The notes: generated by a model not told the origin, from the letters alone. A stretch of 64,000 nucleotides of DNA from Draconibacterium sediminis (GCF_000949475.1 NZ_JRHC01000003.1:186001-250000), one strand, 5' to 3'. Positions 44,604-54,409 are shown, numbered from the stretch's first letter. Program-made: numbers and translations.

Positions 44604-46189
44604 TGGGGAAGAAAGTAAAAAGTACCGAGCTGCGAGCTACTAGTTTCGAGATCAGTGTCATCTCGAACGTAGTGAGAGATCTGTTTCAACTAAGCTTCAA
44701 GTTACAAGTTGCAAGTTTCAAGAGCGTACTAAGTTTTGTAGCTCAATCTCTATTCAATCTAATTCAATCTTCATCAATCTTCGTGCAATCGGCAAAGGTT
44801 CGAGGCTTGTCTTTGCTGCTTCTTAGCTTCGTCATGCTGCTCGGCGCATCCGTTTCCGCTCAACAGAACAGCTACTTCTACCACGTTAACCAGTACAACT
44901 TTGTTCGTTCCGACCGCAATGAAATGCATTATCCCGGAAGCCGGACAAATGCAGAACGATTTTATTCAAAGCTGGAGCAACTGGTAACCACCGGCGAAGG
45001 ACGTGTAAACATTGTTCAAATTGGCGGCTCACACATTCAGGCCGGTTCGTTTTCGGGGCAAATGCGCAACCGTTTTCAGCAGCTTAACGGCGAAATGAAT
45101 GCCGGTTGGGGATTTATGTTTCCGTACCGCATTGCACGTACTAACTCGCCTTTTGGTTATTACATTCGCTACAATGGTTATTGGAAAACATTCCGGAATG
45201 TAGAAGGCCGAAAAAGTGGAACGCTTGGAGTGGGGGGGATTTCCGCAACAACATCATCGCCAAAAGCCGAACTCACTATTTTGCTGGAAGAAGAAAACGA
45301 ACTGGACTACAGCTTTAACAAACTGAGAATTTATTACGAGAACACAGCAAAAAATTACACCATAAATATTGATCCGGATTTAGTGAAAAATAAGGTGGAA
45401 GCCGATGGATACACCGATTTTGAACTGAATGAGTGGGTAGATAGTTTGCAGATAACACTAGAGAAAGATTACAATTCGCAGGGTAATTTTACCTTGCTGG
45501 GAATGAGCACCGAAACGGATCCAAACGGCATAATGTATCACAGTATTGGCGTGAACGGAGCGCATGTTCCGGCATTTTTGCGTTGCCAGCTTTTTACCGA
45601 ACAGCTGGCTGATCTTAGTCCTGATCTTGTGATTCTCGGACTGGGAATTAACGATGCCTATGGCCGAAAGTTTTCGCAAGCCCGTTTCGAAGATCATTAC
45701 GGACAGCTTATCGACAAAATAAAAGCCGCTGCTCCAAATGCGCTGATTGTGTTTACTACTAACAACGACAGTTACCTGTACCGCCGGTATGTGAACAAAA
45801 ATGGCGAAAAGGTGCAGGACAGCATGTTTAAAATGGCCAAAAAATACAATGCCGGTGTTTGGGACATGTTTTCGGTAATGGGAGGTTTGAATTCCATTGT
45901 GCTGTGGCAAAACAACGGACTGGCGCAAAGCGATAAAATACATTTTACCCGCGAAGGTTATTTAATGATAGCCGATCTGTTTTTTGGTGCGCTGATGAAG
46001 GATTTTGAGAATTTCATACTTGATAAAAAAGAGCTCACAAATAAGGAAGAAACCGTACCCCCCGTTTCGGCCACACTCCGTACAACGGAGTCGCTGGCCT
46101 CAACTGTCCCCCTACAAGTAGGGGGACGACTGGAGCCGGTGGTTTCGGAGAAACACCTGCGGATGTCGGGGGGTAACAATAACGAATAA
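44603..46189 (+). CDS. SGNH-hydrolase-like envelope protein 2, with repeat-derived ends
   Basis: 528 residues from ATG 44603; a GTG at 44783 would start directly at the signal peptide VRGLSLLLLSFVMLLGASVSAQQ. The core (about 120-470) is SGNH-like: block I is IVQIGGSHIQAG (Ser143, with Gly instead of the usual Asp), block III is LGLGINDAYG, and the last block is DKIHFTREGY. The first approximately 60 codons are made of intergenic-type repeats (heptamers 44623-44650 and 44695-44722). The last approximately 45 codons cover a palindromic repeat (46075-46127). The core is intact, so the protein should be functional, with unusual termini. It pairs with SGNH 1 and the MBOAT gene. Confidence 0.78.
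   Translation: MGKKVKSTELRATSFEISVISNVVRDLFQLSFKLQVASFKSVLSFVAQSLFNLIQSSSIFVQSAKVRGLSLLLLSFVMLLGASVSAQQNSYFYHVNQYNFVRSDRNEMHYPGSRTNAERFYSKLEQLVTTGEGRVNIVQIGGSHIQAGSFSGQMRNRFQQLNGEMNAGWGFMFPYRIARTNSPFGYYIRYNGYWKTFRNVEGRKSGTLGVGGISATTSSPKAELTILLEEENELDYSFNKLRIYYENTAKNYTINIDPDLVKNKVEADGYTDFELNEWVDSLQITLEKDYNSQGNFTLLGMSTETDPNGIMYHSIGVNGAHVPAFLRCQLFTEQLADLSPDLVILGLGINDAYGRKFSQARFEDHYGQLIDKIKAAAPNALIVFTTNNDSYLYRRYVNKNGEKVQDSMFKMAKKYNAGVWDMFSVMGGLNSIVLWQNNGLAQSDKIHFTREGYLMIADLFFGALMKDFENFILDKKELTNKEETVPPVSATLRTTESLASTVPLQVGGRLEPVVSEKHLRMSGGNNNE
44623..44722. repeat. Intergenic-type repeats inside the 5' end of the second SGNH gene
   Basis: CCGAGCT, GCGAGCT, ACTAGTT, TCGAGAT (about 44623-44650) lie in 7-nt register. 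TCATCTCGAACGTAGTGAGA (about 44659-44678) is an imperfect palindrome of a type scattered in Bacteroidota intergenic DNA. CTTCAAG, TTACAAG, TTGCAAG, TTTCAAG (44695-44722) repeat the family seen at 24576-24603. Confidence 0.7.
46075..46127. repeat. Palindromic element inside the 3' end of the second SGNH gene
   Basis: ACTCCGT-aca-ACGGAGT (46075-46091) and GTCCCCCTAC-aa-GTAGGGGGAC (46106-46127) are perfect hairpins, read in frame as part of the C-terminus. They resemble intergenic palindromic repeats, not protein-coding sequence under selection. Confidence 0.65.
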
Positions 46190-46221
46190 ATCTTCACCTT
46201 GAGGAGAATAAACTAAGACGC

Positions 46222-47910
46222 TTGGATTTACTACAACAAATAGAATTAAAAGAACTGCTACGGAATATTTTTCTGTACGACAAAACGGCACCGCTAATTT
46301 TTACACGCTTTTTCTTTTGGGCGTTTTTTGCTTTCGTGTTGGCCGGTTATTCATTGGTTTACAAAAACAAAAACCGAAGTGTTCGCGCCGGATATCTGTT
46401 CCTGGTAAGTTTGTTTTTCTACTACAAATCCAGTGGATTTTTCTTCTTTATTTTGCTGTTTAGTACGCTAACCGACTTTTTTATTGGCAAAGGAATATAC
46501 AAATCGAAGAGCGATTTGATTCGGAAACTGCTGATTGCAGCAAGTGTTGTCGTTAACCTTACCCTGCTGGCCTATTTTAAATATGCTTACTTCTTTGTCG
46601 ACAGTATAAACCTCATGCTGGGTACCGATTTACAGGTAATCAATCATCTGGCACTGTGGGCCAACGAAGCAACCGGAACACATTTCGAGGTGAACCAGAT
46701 TTTGCTTCCGGTGGGTATTTCTTTCTTTACCTTTCAAACCATAAGTTATTCGGTTGATGTGTATCGCGGCGAAACCAAACCCGTCAATAATTTAATTGAT
46801 TTTGGTTTTTACGTGTCGTTTTTCCCTCAGCTGGTTGCCGGACCTATTGTTCGTGCATCGGGATTTGTAAAGCAGATTTACGAAGATTACCGCCTTTCTA
46901 AAGAAGAATTTGGCTGGGCCATTTTTATCATTTTGAAGGGATTAATTAAGAAAATATTTATTGGCGACTACATTGCCGTAAACTTTGTCGACCGTGTTTT
47001 TTCCGACCCTGTTACCCATTCGGGATTCGAAAACCTGATGGCCTTATTTGGTTACTCGCTGCAGGTATATGTCGATTTTTCGGGGTATACCGACATCGCC
47101 ATCGGAGTAGCGCTGTTGATGGGCTACCGCTTACCACAAAACTTTAATTCGCCCTACAAGGCAAAGAGTGTTGCCGAATTCTGGAAACGCTGGCACATGT
47201 CGCTTTCGTCGTGGTTGAAAGATTATTTGTATATCCCCATTGGCGGAAACCGCGAAGGTTCGGTATTTAGTTATATCAGCCTTGGTATTATTCTGGCAAT
47301 TGTTGTCCTTTTGGCCGGGAAGCTCATTTTAGTACCGATATTTGCTATCCTTGTGCTGCTGTTTGCGTTGCTGGCCCATTTCGTCCCGAATGTAAAACGG
47401 CATATCAATACCAACATCAACCTCATGCTGACCATGTTACTTGGAGGACTCTGGCACGGCGCATCGTGGCAGTTTATTATTTGGGGAGGACTGAACGGGG
47501 TTGGTTTGGTGATTTACAAATTCTGGCGAAAAATCAGCCCGTGGGAAAAACGCAGTAACTGGCTGGTGAATATCTGGAAGATTGCCATAACATTTACCTT
47601 TATAACCTTTACACGCGTATTTTTCCGCTCCGAATCGATGGACGTTGTACGCGGAATGCTGCACCAAATTGGCACCGACCTTAATATTGCAATGATTCCG
47701 GAGGTACTTGTAGCCTACAAATGGGTTTTCCTGATGATGTTGTTTGGTTTTGTTACCCACTGGCTGAGTTACGATTTGAAAGACCGGGCAAAAAACTGGT
47801 TTATCGCATCGCCAATGTGGGTAAAGGCAGCTATTTCTGCTGTTGTGGTTATAATCGTTTACCAATCCGTTTCGGCCGATATGCAACCGTTTATTTATTT
47901 CCAGTTTTAG
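46222..47910 (+). CDS. MBOAT-family membrane O-acyltransferase
   Basis: 562 residues with about eleven membrane helices. It carries the AlgI/PatA/DltB-type segments FYVSFFPQLVAGPIVRAS, FWKRWHMSLSSWLKDYLYIPIGGNREG and the active His412 in LGGLWHGASWQFIIWGGLNG. The family moves acetyl (or other acyl) groups across the inner membrane for transfer to peptidoglycan, alginate or teichoic-type polymers by a partner enzyme. The start is TTG at 46222, since no ATG lies near and the first helices fit this start. It follows the second SGNH gene by 32 nt. The two SGNH proteins are the likely partners. Confidence 0.9.
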   Translation: MDLLQQIELKELLRNIFLYDKTAPLIFTRFFFWAFFAFVLAGYSLVYKNKNRSVRAGYLFLVSLFFYYKSSGFFFFILLFSTLTDFFIGKGIYKSKSDLIRKLLIAASVVVNLTLLAYFKYAYFFVDSINLMLGTDLQVINHLALWANEATGTHFEVNQILLPVGISFFTFQTISYSVDVYRGETKPVNNLIDFGFYVSFFPQLVAGPIVRASGFVKQIYEDYRLSKEEFGWAIFIILKGLIKKIFIGDYIAVNFVDRVFSDPVTHSGFENLMALFGYSLQVYVDFSGYTDIAIGVALLMGYRLPQNFNSPYKAKSVAEFWKRWHMSLSSWLKDYLYIPIGGNREGSVFSYISLGIILAIVVLLAGKLILVPIFAILVLLFALLAHFVPNVKRHINTNINLMLTMLLGGLWHGASWQFIIWGGLNGVGLVIYKFWRKISPWEKRSNWLVNIWKIAITFTFITFTRVFFRSESMDVVRGMLHQIGTDLNIAMIPEVLVAYKWVFLMMLFGFVTHWLSYDLKDRAKNWFIASPMWVKAAISAVVVIIVYQSVSADMQPFIYFQF

Positions 47911-47919
47911 AGATTACTT

Positions 47920-49767
47920 TTATTCAAATCGCATCGGTTCCGGCCCTGTAGGCGCAAAAGATATAAATCGTTTTTTCGATTGCTCGTCGAGAGAGAAACC
48001 AACGAAACTCATATCGTCCGGATGGAAAGGATAGAAGGCCAAACGCAGCCGGAAAGTTTCAAACACAAGGTTTTCGTTGTGTAAACGAATGCCAATACCA
48101 ATGCCGCTGTAATAATCCTGTTTAAAAATAAGCTCGCGGTTCGAGCCAATAACGCCAAAGTCGGCAAAACCAAAAATGGCCATATTAAATTTGTAAAACT
48201 GCGCAGGCAAAAATACAACATGCTCCAGCTTTAGGTTTAAGCGCTGTTTCCCAACGGCAATGTCGCTGTCGAAACTACGAATATGGTCACGATCTCCCAG
48301 TGTTAAATGTTCAATCTCAAAACGTCGAATACCAAGGGTGTAATTCAGGTCGGCAAATGTTCGAACCCGTTTTTTACCTGCTTTATGCAGCTTCGAAATA
48401 AAGTTTACATCACCCTGGATCATCCCTTCCTCAAAATGACCATCTTTTAAATATCCGCTAATTCCTGCACTTGTAAACAGGTAACCACTTCGGCTTAGCA
48501 GTAAATTGCCGTTCGATGTTAAAAAATGCAGGTAGTGGCGGTCGCCAAATTCGTTGGCGTCGTAGCCATAAATAAATTCGTTTTTAAAACCTTCAGGAAT
48601 ATCCTCGGTAATTCCGTAGCTGTAAATTAACTGGTCCTGAATATAGCGGCGTTGCGAAATGGTAAGGCTTGCCATGTACAGTGTGTGGTTGGAAAAGAAG
48701 TGACTGTTTTCGGGTTCCACCACCGGCTCGTCGAAATAGTTCCAGTTATTCATACCTGCCGATAGAACCAATTCGGTAATATTTTCGTGTCGTGGACTGA
48801 TATTAAAACTTCGGCCGCCCCAAAGGTAGTTTACCGAAAGATCCATGGGCTCCTCCACCTTTACCGGATCGTTATTTGTAATTCGGTCGGTGCGGAGCAT
48901 GCGTGCCGAATAACCGCCATAACCCCACTTAATATTTTGTGTCAGGAAAGGTTTGGTTACCTCCGTTACAAAGCCCTCACGCCGATAAGTATTTAAATAG
49001 CCCAGACGAACATCGAGAAATCGCCCGCCAATGTTTTTTATATTGTAAAAGGTCTCAACTCCCAGGTATGGTTCCTTTTCAACATGGCCAACAAACTTTA
49101 CCGAAACCTCGTGGCCGACCCCAAAAATGTTACGGTTGTATATCTCCAAATCCCCCGAGCTGGTTCCATTTACACCTCCTGAAACCCCAAATGAAAAGCG
49201 GTCTTTGGTTAAAACCAAAACATTCACCAGCCCCGGATATATGGGATCCTGTTCCACATAAATTCGTACATCTTTTATATATGGCAAATCCCTGATAATC
49301 CTTTCGTTTTCGTACATCAGCTCCGGCTTTAGCACATCGCCGATTTTAAACAGCAACAATTTGCGGATGGTTTTCAGGTTCGATTTAGTATGAATTTTAT
49401 TGGCGGCACGCTCGGCCCAATGAGAGGCTGTTTTTGTGGTGTCGGTGCAGGTTGGCCCAAATACATCAAGCGCGTTAATTTTTATATCGGCAATAATTTT
49501 GCCTTCATATTCTTTAAAATAATCTAAGGCCAGCGCTTTTTTGTCGACATAAGGACGGGGCGGAGTTATTATAGCGTCGTAAAGCCAGCCGGTAAGTTTG
49601 CGGCGGCTGGCCCGGTTTTCCAAACTGTCGTAAAAATGTTCTTGCTGAAGGTTGGGGGTTTGGATAACCTTAGCTGTATCAAGCTGAGGGTCTTGTGCGT
49701 TTACAGTCGTGTTGACAAATATTGCCAACAGCATAAAACCAGTTATTATTAACACCTTCAACTTCAC
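47920..49767 (-). CDS. Omp85-superfamily (BamA/TamA-like) outer membrane protein
   Basis: 615 residues, signal peptide at about 1-24 (NTTVNAQ). A POTRA-like periplasmic part covers about 85-205 (GDVLKPELMYENERIIRDLPYIKDVRIYV). The remainder is a beta-barrel (about 215-615), with the surface-antigen pattern of alternating aromatic strands and an ending EPMRFE. It probably inserts or exports other proteins or lipids; one POTRA region is fewer than in BamA. The start is GTG at 49767. It is convergent with the MBOAT gene, 9 nt away, and not part of that operon. Confidence 0.82.
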   Translation of the reverse strand: MKLKVLIITGFMLLAIFVNTTVNAQDPQLDTAKVIQTPNLQQEHFYDSLENRASRRKLTGWLYDAIITPPRPYVDKKALALDYFKEYEGKIIADIKINALDVFGPTCTDTTKTASHWAERAANKIHTKSNLKTIRKLLLFKIGDVLKPELMYENERIIRDLPYIKDVRIYVEQDPIYPGLVNVLVLTKDRFSFGVSGGVNGTSSGDLEIYNRNIFGVGHEVSVKFVGHVEKEPYLGVETFYNIKNIGGRFLDVRLGYLNTYRREGFVTEVTKPFLTQNIKWGYGGYSARMLRTDRITNNDPVKVEEPMDLSVNYLWGGRSFNISPRHENITELVLSAGMNNWNYFDEPVVEPENSHFFSNHTLYMASLTISQRRYIQDQLIYSYGITEDIPEGFKNEFIYGYDANEFGDRHYLHFLTSNGNLLLSRSGYLFTSAGISGYLKDGHFEEGMIQGDVNFISKLHKAGKKRVRTFADLNYTLGIRRFEIEHLTLGDRDHIRSFDSDIAVGKQRLNLKLEHVVFLPAQFYKFNMAIFGFADFGVIGSNRELIFKQDYYSGIGIGIRLHNENLVFETFRLRLAFYPFHPDDMSFVGFSLDEQSKKRFISFAPTGPEPMRFE

Positions 49768-50056
49768 CGTTTCCCCCTTTTGTTACTTCACCTGAAGAAT
49801 AAGTTTTTTGAAAGTAAGAATTTTATTATTTATAGTTTTTAAATCATACTGTTAATTTACGTTAAACGGAATTTGTGATGCCCCCAATCCGAGGTATCTT
49901 ATTGTAAGAAATACTTGAATGCTTTATTTATTGGTGCTTGAGTGGAAAAGATTTATAGAATTACTTTTGACTTACTAAAAAAATTAACAAACATTTGCTT
50001 TTGATTTAAATATTTCTTTAAATTGCAGTCACATTAATTAACTACACTATTCCAAA
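49768..50056. other. Divergent control region between the Omp85 and ROK genes
   Basis: 289 nt, AT-rich near the ROK side. TTTG words occur (about 49993-50007), but no full TTTG-N-TAnnTTTG promoter could be fixed. No gene or repeat was seen. Confidence 0.4.
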
Positions 50057-51283
50057 ATGATCCTTCTTGAAAATATAAAAGGGAAGAAACTTACCGGTAA
50101 TGCTTTAAAGAATTATCGCCGGAAAAAGAAGATTCTCAGTCTTTTATATGAAAACGACACACTTTCAGCAACATTTCTTTCCAAACAAATAGGCGTTAGT
50201 TTACCTACAGCCATTTCTTTGCTAAAAGATTTAGGGGAAAGTAAACTAGTTGAAGTCAGAGGCAGCGGAGAGTCGAAAGGCGGACGACGCCCAACTTTAT
50301 TTGGCTTGAAGCGCGACAGCATTTTTGTTATTTCGTGCGAGCTGGGGCGTTTTAACGGAAAAATTGGTGTTTATAATTCACACAACGAACTGGCTGCACC
50401 AATTACCGTTGTGGAAACATCAATTGACGATGACGACCTGGTAGATAAACTGTATGCCGAAGCCCGCCACATATTGGAAGTGAATAACATTGATTACAGC
50501 CGCGTATTTGCAGTTGGTACAGCTATGCCGGGGCTGGTTGATTCGATTAATGGAATAAACTACACGATAAAGAAAGAGGCATACCGAAATGTTGCCGATC
50601 GCTTAAGTATGAAATTCGGCAAAATGGTTTACATCAATAACGATGCCCGAATGGAAGCGTATGGCGAGTTTATTTTTGGTGCCGCAAAAGACCATAACGA
50701 TGCCGTTATTATAAACTGGAACTGGGGATTGGGAATCGGGCTTATTCTTGGTGGAAAATTGTACAATGGCGCCACCGGTTTTGCCGGCGAATTGTCGCAT
50801 ACCAAGTTTGAAGAAGACGGCGATTTATGTATATGTGGTAAACGAGGTTGTTTAGAGACTGTGGTTTCGGCAAGTGTGCTGATTCAGCGTGCTAAAGATG
50901 CCATTTCAGCAGGAAAAATTTCGCAGCTCACCAACCGTTTTCAGTATAAAATAGAAGAACTACAACCCAAAGATGTTATCGATGCTGCAAAACTCGGCGA
51001 CGAACTGGCTATAACACTTTTAAGCGAGGTCGGCCAGGCTTTGGGCAAAGCACTATCAAATACCATTCAGTTATTAAATCCTGATATAATTGTTATAGGA
51101 GGAATTGTATCGCGCGCCAACCAATACATTCTTACACCTATTCAGCAAGCAATTAATCAGCACTGTTTGGAACAAATATCAGGCAACATTGAAATTGTGA
51201 TTTCCGAAAACTGGGAACAATCCGGTTTATTGGGAATGACAGCAAAACTGTTTCAAAAACTATTCAGCGATATGTATAAATAA
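50057..51283 (+). CDS. ROK-family transcriptional regulator (NagC/XylR type)
   Basis: 408 residues. An N-terminal winged helix-turn-helix lies at about 25-85 (LLYENDTLSATFLSKQIGVSLPTAISLLKDLGE). A ROK domain covers about 95-400 with NNDARMEAYGEFIFGAA, the zinc-binding CICGKRGCLE motif and PDIIVIGGIVSRA near the end. Such proteins repress sugar genes until a sugar or sugar phosphate binds. The susC gene begins 44 nt downstream in the same direction, so it most likely controls that pair. An amino sugar such as GlcNAc or GalNAc is a reasonable guess for the ligand, not shown. Confidence 0.9.
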   Translation: MILLENIKGKKLTGNALKNYRRKKKILSLLYENDTLSATFLSKQIGVSLPTAISLLKDLGESKLVEVRGSGESKGGRRPTLFGLKRDSIFVISCELGRFNGKIGVYNSHNELAAPITVVETSIDDDDLVDKLYAEARHILEVNNIDYSRVFAVGTAMPGLVDSINGINYTIKKEAYRNVADRLSMKFGKMVYINNDARMEAYGEFIFGAAKDHNDAVIINWNWGLGIGLILGGKLYNGATGFAGELSHTKFEEDGDLCICGKRGCLETVVSASVLIQRAKDAISAGKISQLTNRFQYKIEELQPKDVIDAAKLGDELAITLLSEVGQALGKALSNTIQLLNPDIIVIGGIVSRANQYILTPIQQAINQHCLEQISGNIEIVISENWEQSGLLGMTAKLFQKLFSDMYK

Positions 51284-51326
51284 TTCAAGTATTAATCTAT
51301 TTCTAGTTCATTTAAATTCAAAATCT

Positions 51327-54300
51327 ATGCGAAAGATTTTTTTGATTTTAGGAATGTGCTTTGCATTACTAGGTAGTGCATACGCGCAGCAAACGGTGAC
51401 AGGAACAGTTACCGGTGACGATGGCCTCGGGATTCCCGGAGTCTCAGTAGTTGAATCGGGAACTTCGAATGGTACTATCACCGATATTGACGGTGTATAC
51501 TCCATTACTGTTGCCGACGATGCAACAATCCAGTTTTCTTTTGTGGGAATGCAAACCGTTAATGAAGCCGTTAACGGACGCTCAACAATTGATGTAACAA
51601 TGGTAGAAAACCAAATTGGTTTGGAAGAAGTTGTTGTTACGGCTTTAGGTATTTCTAAAGAAAAGAAATCGTTGGGTTATGCAGTAACCGAAGTTGGTGG
51701 CGACGACATTTCTGTTGTTAAAGACCATAACCCGGCTAACTCATTGGTAGGTAAAGTAGCGGGTGTAGTTGTAACTCAAGGATCAGGTAGCCCGGGTAGT
51801 GGCTCGCGTGTGATCATCAGGGGTAACAACTCGATTACCGGAAACAACCAGCCATTAATCGTAGTTGATGGTGTACCAATTGATGCTACCGGATCAAACA
51901 GTGGTGGTAGCGTTTATAACAGTACTGTTACTGGTGGTGGTATTACCGATATCAACCCTGACGATATTGAGTCGATCTCGGTATTGAAAGGACCAAACGC
52001 GGCAGCATTGTATGGTTCGCGTGCAGGTAATGGTGTACTTTTAATTACAACTAAAAAAGGTACAAAAGGTAAAGGTTTGGGAATCTCAGTAAATTCGAAC
52101 ATTACTTTTGATAACCCAATGTTGTTGCCCGACTATCAGAACGAATACGGTCAGGGTAGCCAGGGTAACGTTCCCGGCAATGTTGAAGATTTGAAAAACT
52201 CAACAGGATCGTGGGGACAACGTTTGGATGGCAGCAGCCAAATGTATTACACCGGCGAAGAACGACCTTATATCGCTTATCCTAATAATGTGGAGGATTT
52301 CTTCCAGACTGGTGCAAAATACATCAACTCGGTTGCTATTGCAGGTGCAGGAGAAAACCACTCAATTCGTTTCTCGTACACCAACAACAAAACGGAATCA
52401 ATGATTCCAAATTCAGAATTAAGAAGCCATAACTTTAACCTGCGTGGTGTAGTTGATTTGAACGACAAATTGACACTTGATGCTAAAGCGACTTATTTCT
52501 GGCAAGAATTGGAGAATGCAGCCAACCAGGGATCGGAAGGTATTTTGGCTTATGTATATGATATGCCAAGAAGTGTTGACATTGAAGACCTGAAAACCTA
52601 TCAGAATCCTGAAGAGTCACTGAATTCCATTTCTTACGGTGCGTTGGGAGCTAACCCATATTGGATGCTTTATAACGATTACAGAACTGACCGCAGAGAG
52701 CGTATTCTTGGTTTTAGTAAATTAAACTACGAAATTACTCCTTGGTTATCAGCTTTTGCACGTGTGGGTACCGATGTAACTGTTATGAAATCAGAATCGG
52801 TAAATCAGCCGGGTCACCACTTTTATACAAGCGGTCGTTTAACATTCAGCAATACACGGGTAACGGAAACCAATGCTGACTTCCTGTTGATGTTTAACAA
52901 AGATCTTACTCCCGATTTAAATCTGTCGGTAAATGGCGGTGGTAACCACTCGTATCGTACTTATGAATACCAGAGTATTTACGGTGAGGATTTTAAAATT
53001 CCTAGCCGTGCAACAGTTGCAAATACAGTAACCCAACGACCTACTTATACTCCTTTAAGAGAGAAAAAAGTGAATTCACTGTACTTCCAGGCTTCATTAT
53101 CGTATCGCGATTTTGCTTACCTTGATGTAACAGGACGTAACGACTGGTCGTCGACTTTACCACAAGACAACCGCTCATACTTTTATCCTTCGGTAACAGG
53201 TTCGTTATTGCTACAAGATTTTATCGATCCAAATGCGGAAGTATTTAACTTGCTGAAAGTTCGTTCGAGCTGGGCAAACGTGGGTAACGACACCAGTCCT
53301 TATCAGTTATATTCATATTACAACCTGGCAAACGACGGTTACCTGGGATTAACTCAGTTATCACGTCCATCGACAAAACCAAACGAAGATTTATTACCTG
53401 AGAATATTGCTTCGTTCGAGATTGGTATGGAAGCCAGTATGTTTAATAATCGTATGTTCTTTGATTTCTCGTGGTATAGCATTAAAACTACCGATCAGAT
53501 ATTTAATGTACCGGTTCCTTCATCAACAGGATACGATTTCTTCCTTGAAAATATTGGTGAAACAACCAATAAAGGTGTTGAATTACTGGTAGGAGGTATT
53601 CCTGTAAAAACAGGTGATTTTAGCTGGGAAACAAGTTTCAACTTTGCTAAAAACGAGAACAAACTGGTTGAGTTAACTGAAGATCTTGATAGTTATGTCT
53701 ATAATGAAACAAACTCGGGAAACATTCGTCTGCAAGCCACAGTTGGTGGAGGTTATGGTGATTTATACGGTACAACTTGGAGAACGAATGACGCCGGACA
53801 GATCGTGGTAGACGCCAACGGTCGTCCACAGGCCTCGACAGATAAGGTTTATCTTGGTAATGCGCAACCCGACTGGACTGCTGGTTTTACCAATACATTC
53901 ACTTATAAGGATGTTTCATTACGCTTCCTGATCGACGCACGTGTTGGTGGTAAAATTTACTCGCAAACCAATGCAGCACTTATAAGTAGCGGTGTGGTAA
54001 AAGAAACGCTTCAATATCGCGAAGAAGGTATTGTTGTTGATGGTGTTGTTCTTCAGGATGATGATTCATACGTTCAAAACACAACTGAAATCAGTGCCCA
54101 GGATTACTGGGGATCGGTATCAGGAATTGCTTCAGAGTATTTGTTTGATCAAACTAACGTACGCTTACGAGAATTGGTACTGTCGTACAAGGTGCCACAA
54201 TCGTTAATCGGAAATACATTTATTCAAGGTGCCACTATTGGTTTGGTTGGACGTAACTTGTTCTTTATTTATAAAGACATTCCTCATGTTGATCCGGAAT

Positions 54301-54395
54301 CGAGCCTGGGAACAGGTAACAACGGACAGGGTATTTTATCGTACAACTTACCAACGGCAAGAAGTATCGGATTCAACGTAAACATTAAATTTTAA
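51327..54395 (+). CDS. SusC/RagA TonB-dependent transporter (second locus)
   Basis: 1022 residues. After the signal peptide (about 1-20, LLGSAYAQQ) comes a carboxypeptidase regulatory-like domain (about 22-95, TVTGTVTGDDGLGIPGVSVVE). The plug follows (about 105-230, LIVVDGVPIDATG; GPNAAALYGSRAGNGVLLITTK), then the barrel, ending in RSIGFNVNIKF. Unlike the first SusC it has no STN domain, so it should not signal through FecR/ECF sigma; control by the adjacent ROK repressor fits this. The susD gene follows after 14 nt. Confidence 0.95.
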   Translation: MRKIFLILGMCFALLGSAYAQQTVTGTVTGDDGLGIPGVSVVESGTSNGTITDIDGVYSITVADDATIQFSFVGMQTVNEAVNGRSTIDVTMVENQIGLEEVVVTALGISKEKKSLGYAVTEVGGDDISVVKDHNPANSLVGKVAGVVVTQGSGSPGSGSRVIIRGNNSITGNNQPLIVVDGVPIDATGSNSGGSVYNSTVTGGGITDINPDDIESISVLKGPNAAALYGSRAGNGVLLITTKKGTKGKGLGISVNSNITFDNPMLLPDYQNEYGQGSQGNVPGNVEDLKNSTGSWGQRLDGSSQMYYTGEERPYIAYPNNVEDFFQTGAKYINSVAIAGAGENHSIRFSYTNNKTESMIPNSELRSHNFNLRGVVDLNDKLTLDAKATYFWQELENAANQGSEGILAYVYDMPRSVDIEDLKTYQNPEESLNSISYGALGANPYWMLYNDYRTDRRERILGFSKLNYEITPWLSAFARVGTDVTVMKSESVNQPGHHFYTSGRLTFSNTRVTETNADFLLMFNKDLTPDLNLSVNGGGNHSYRTYEYQSIYGEDFKIPSRATVANTVTQRPTYTPLREKKVNSLYFQASLSYRDFAYLDVTGRNDWSSTLPQDNRSYFYPSVTGSLLLQDFIDPNAEVFNLLKVRSSWANVGNDTSPYQLYSYYNLANDGYLGLTQLSRPSTKPNEDLLPENIASFEIGMEASMFNNRMFFDFSWYSIKTTDQIFNVPVPSSTGYDFFLENIGETTNKGVELLVGGIPVKTGDFSWETSFNFAKNENKLVELTEDLDSYVYNETNSGNIRLQATVGGGYGDLYGTTWRTNDAGQIVVDANGRPQASTDKVYLGNAQPDWTAGFTNTFTYKDVSLRFLIDARVGGKIYSQTNAALISSGVVKETLQYREEGIVVDGVVLQDDDSYVQNTTEISAQDYWGSVSGIASEYLFDQTNVRLRELVLSYKVPQSLIGNTFIQGATIGLVGRNLFFIYKDIPHVDPESSLGTGNNGQGILSYNLPTARSIGFNVNIKF

Positions 54396-54409
54396 GGAGG
54401 GCCGGTAAA

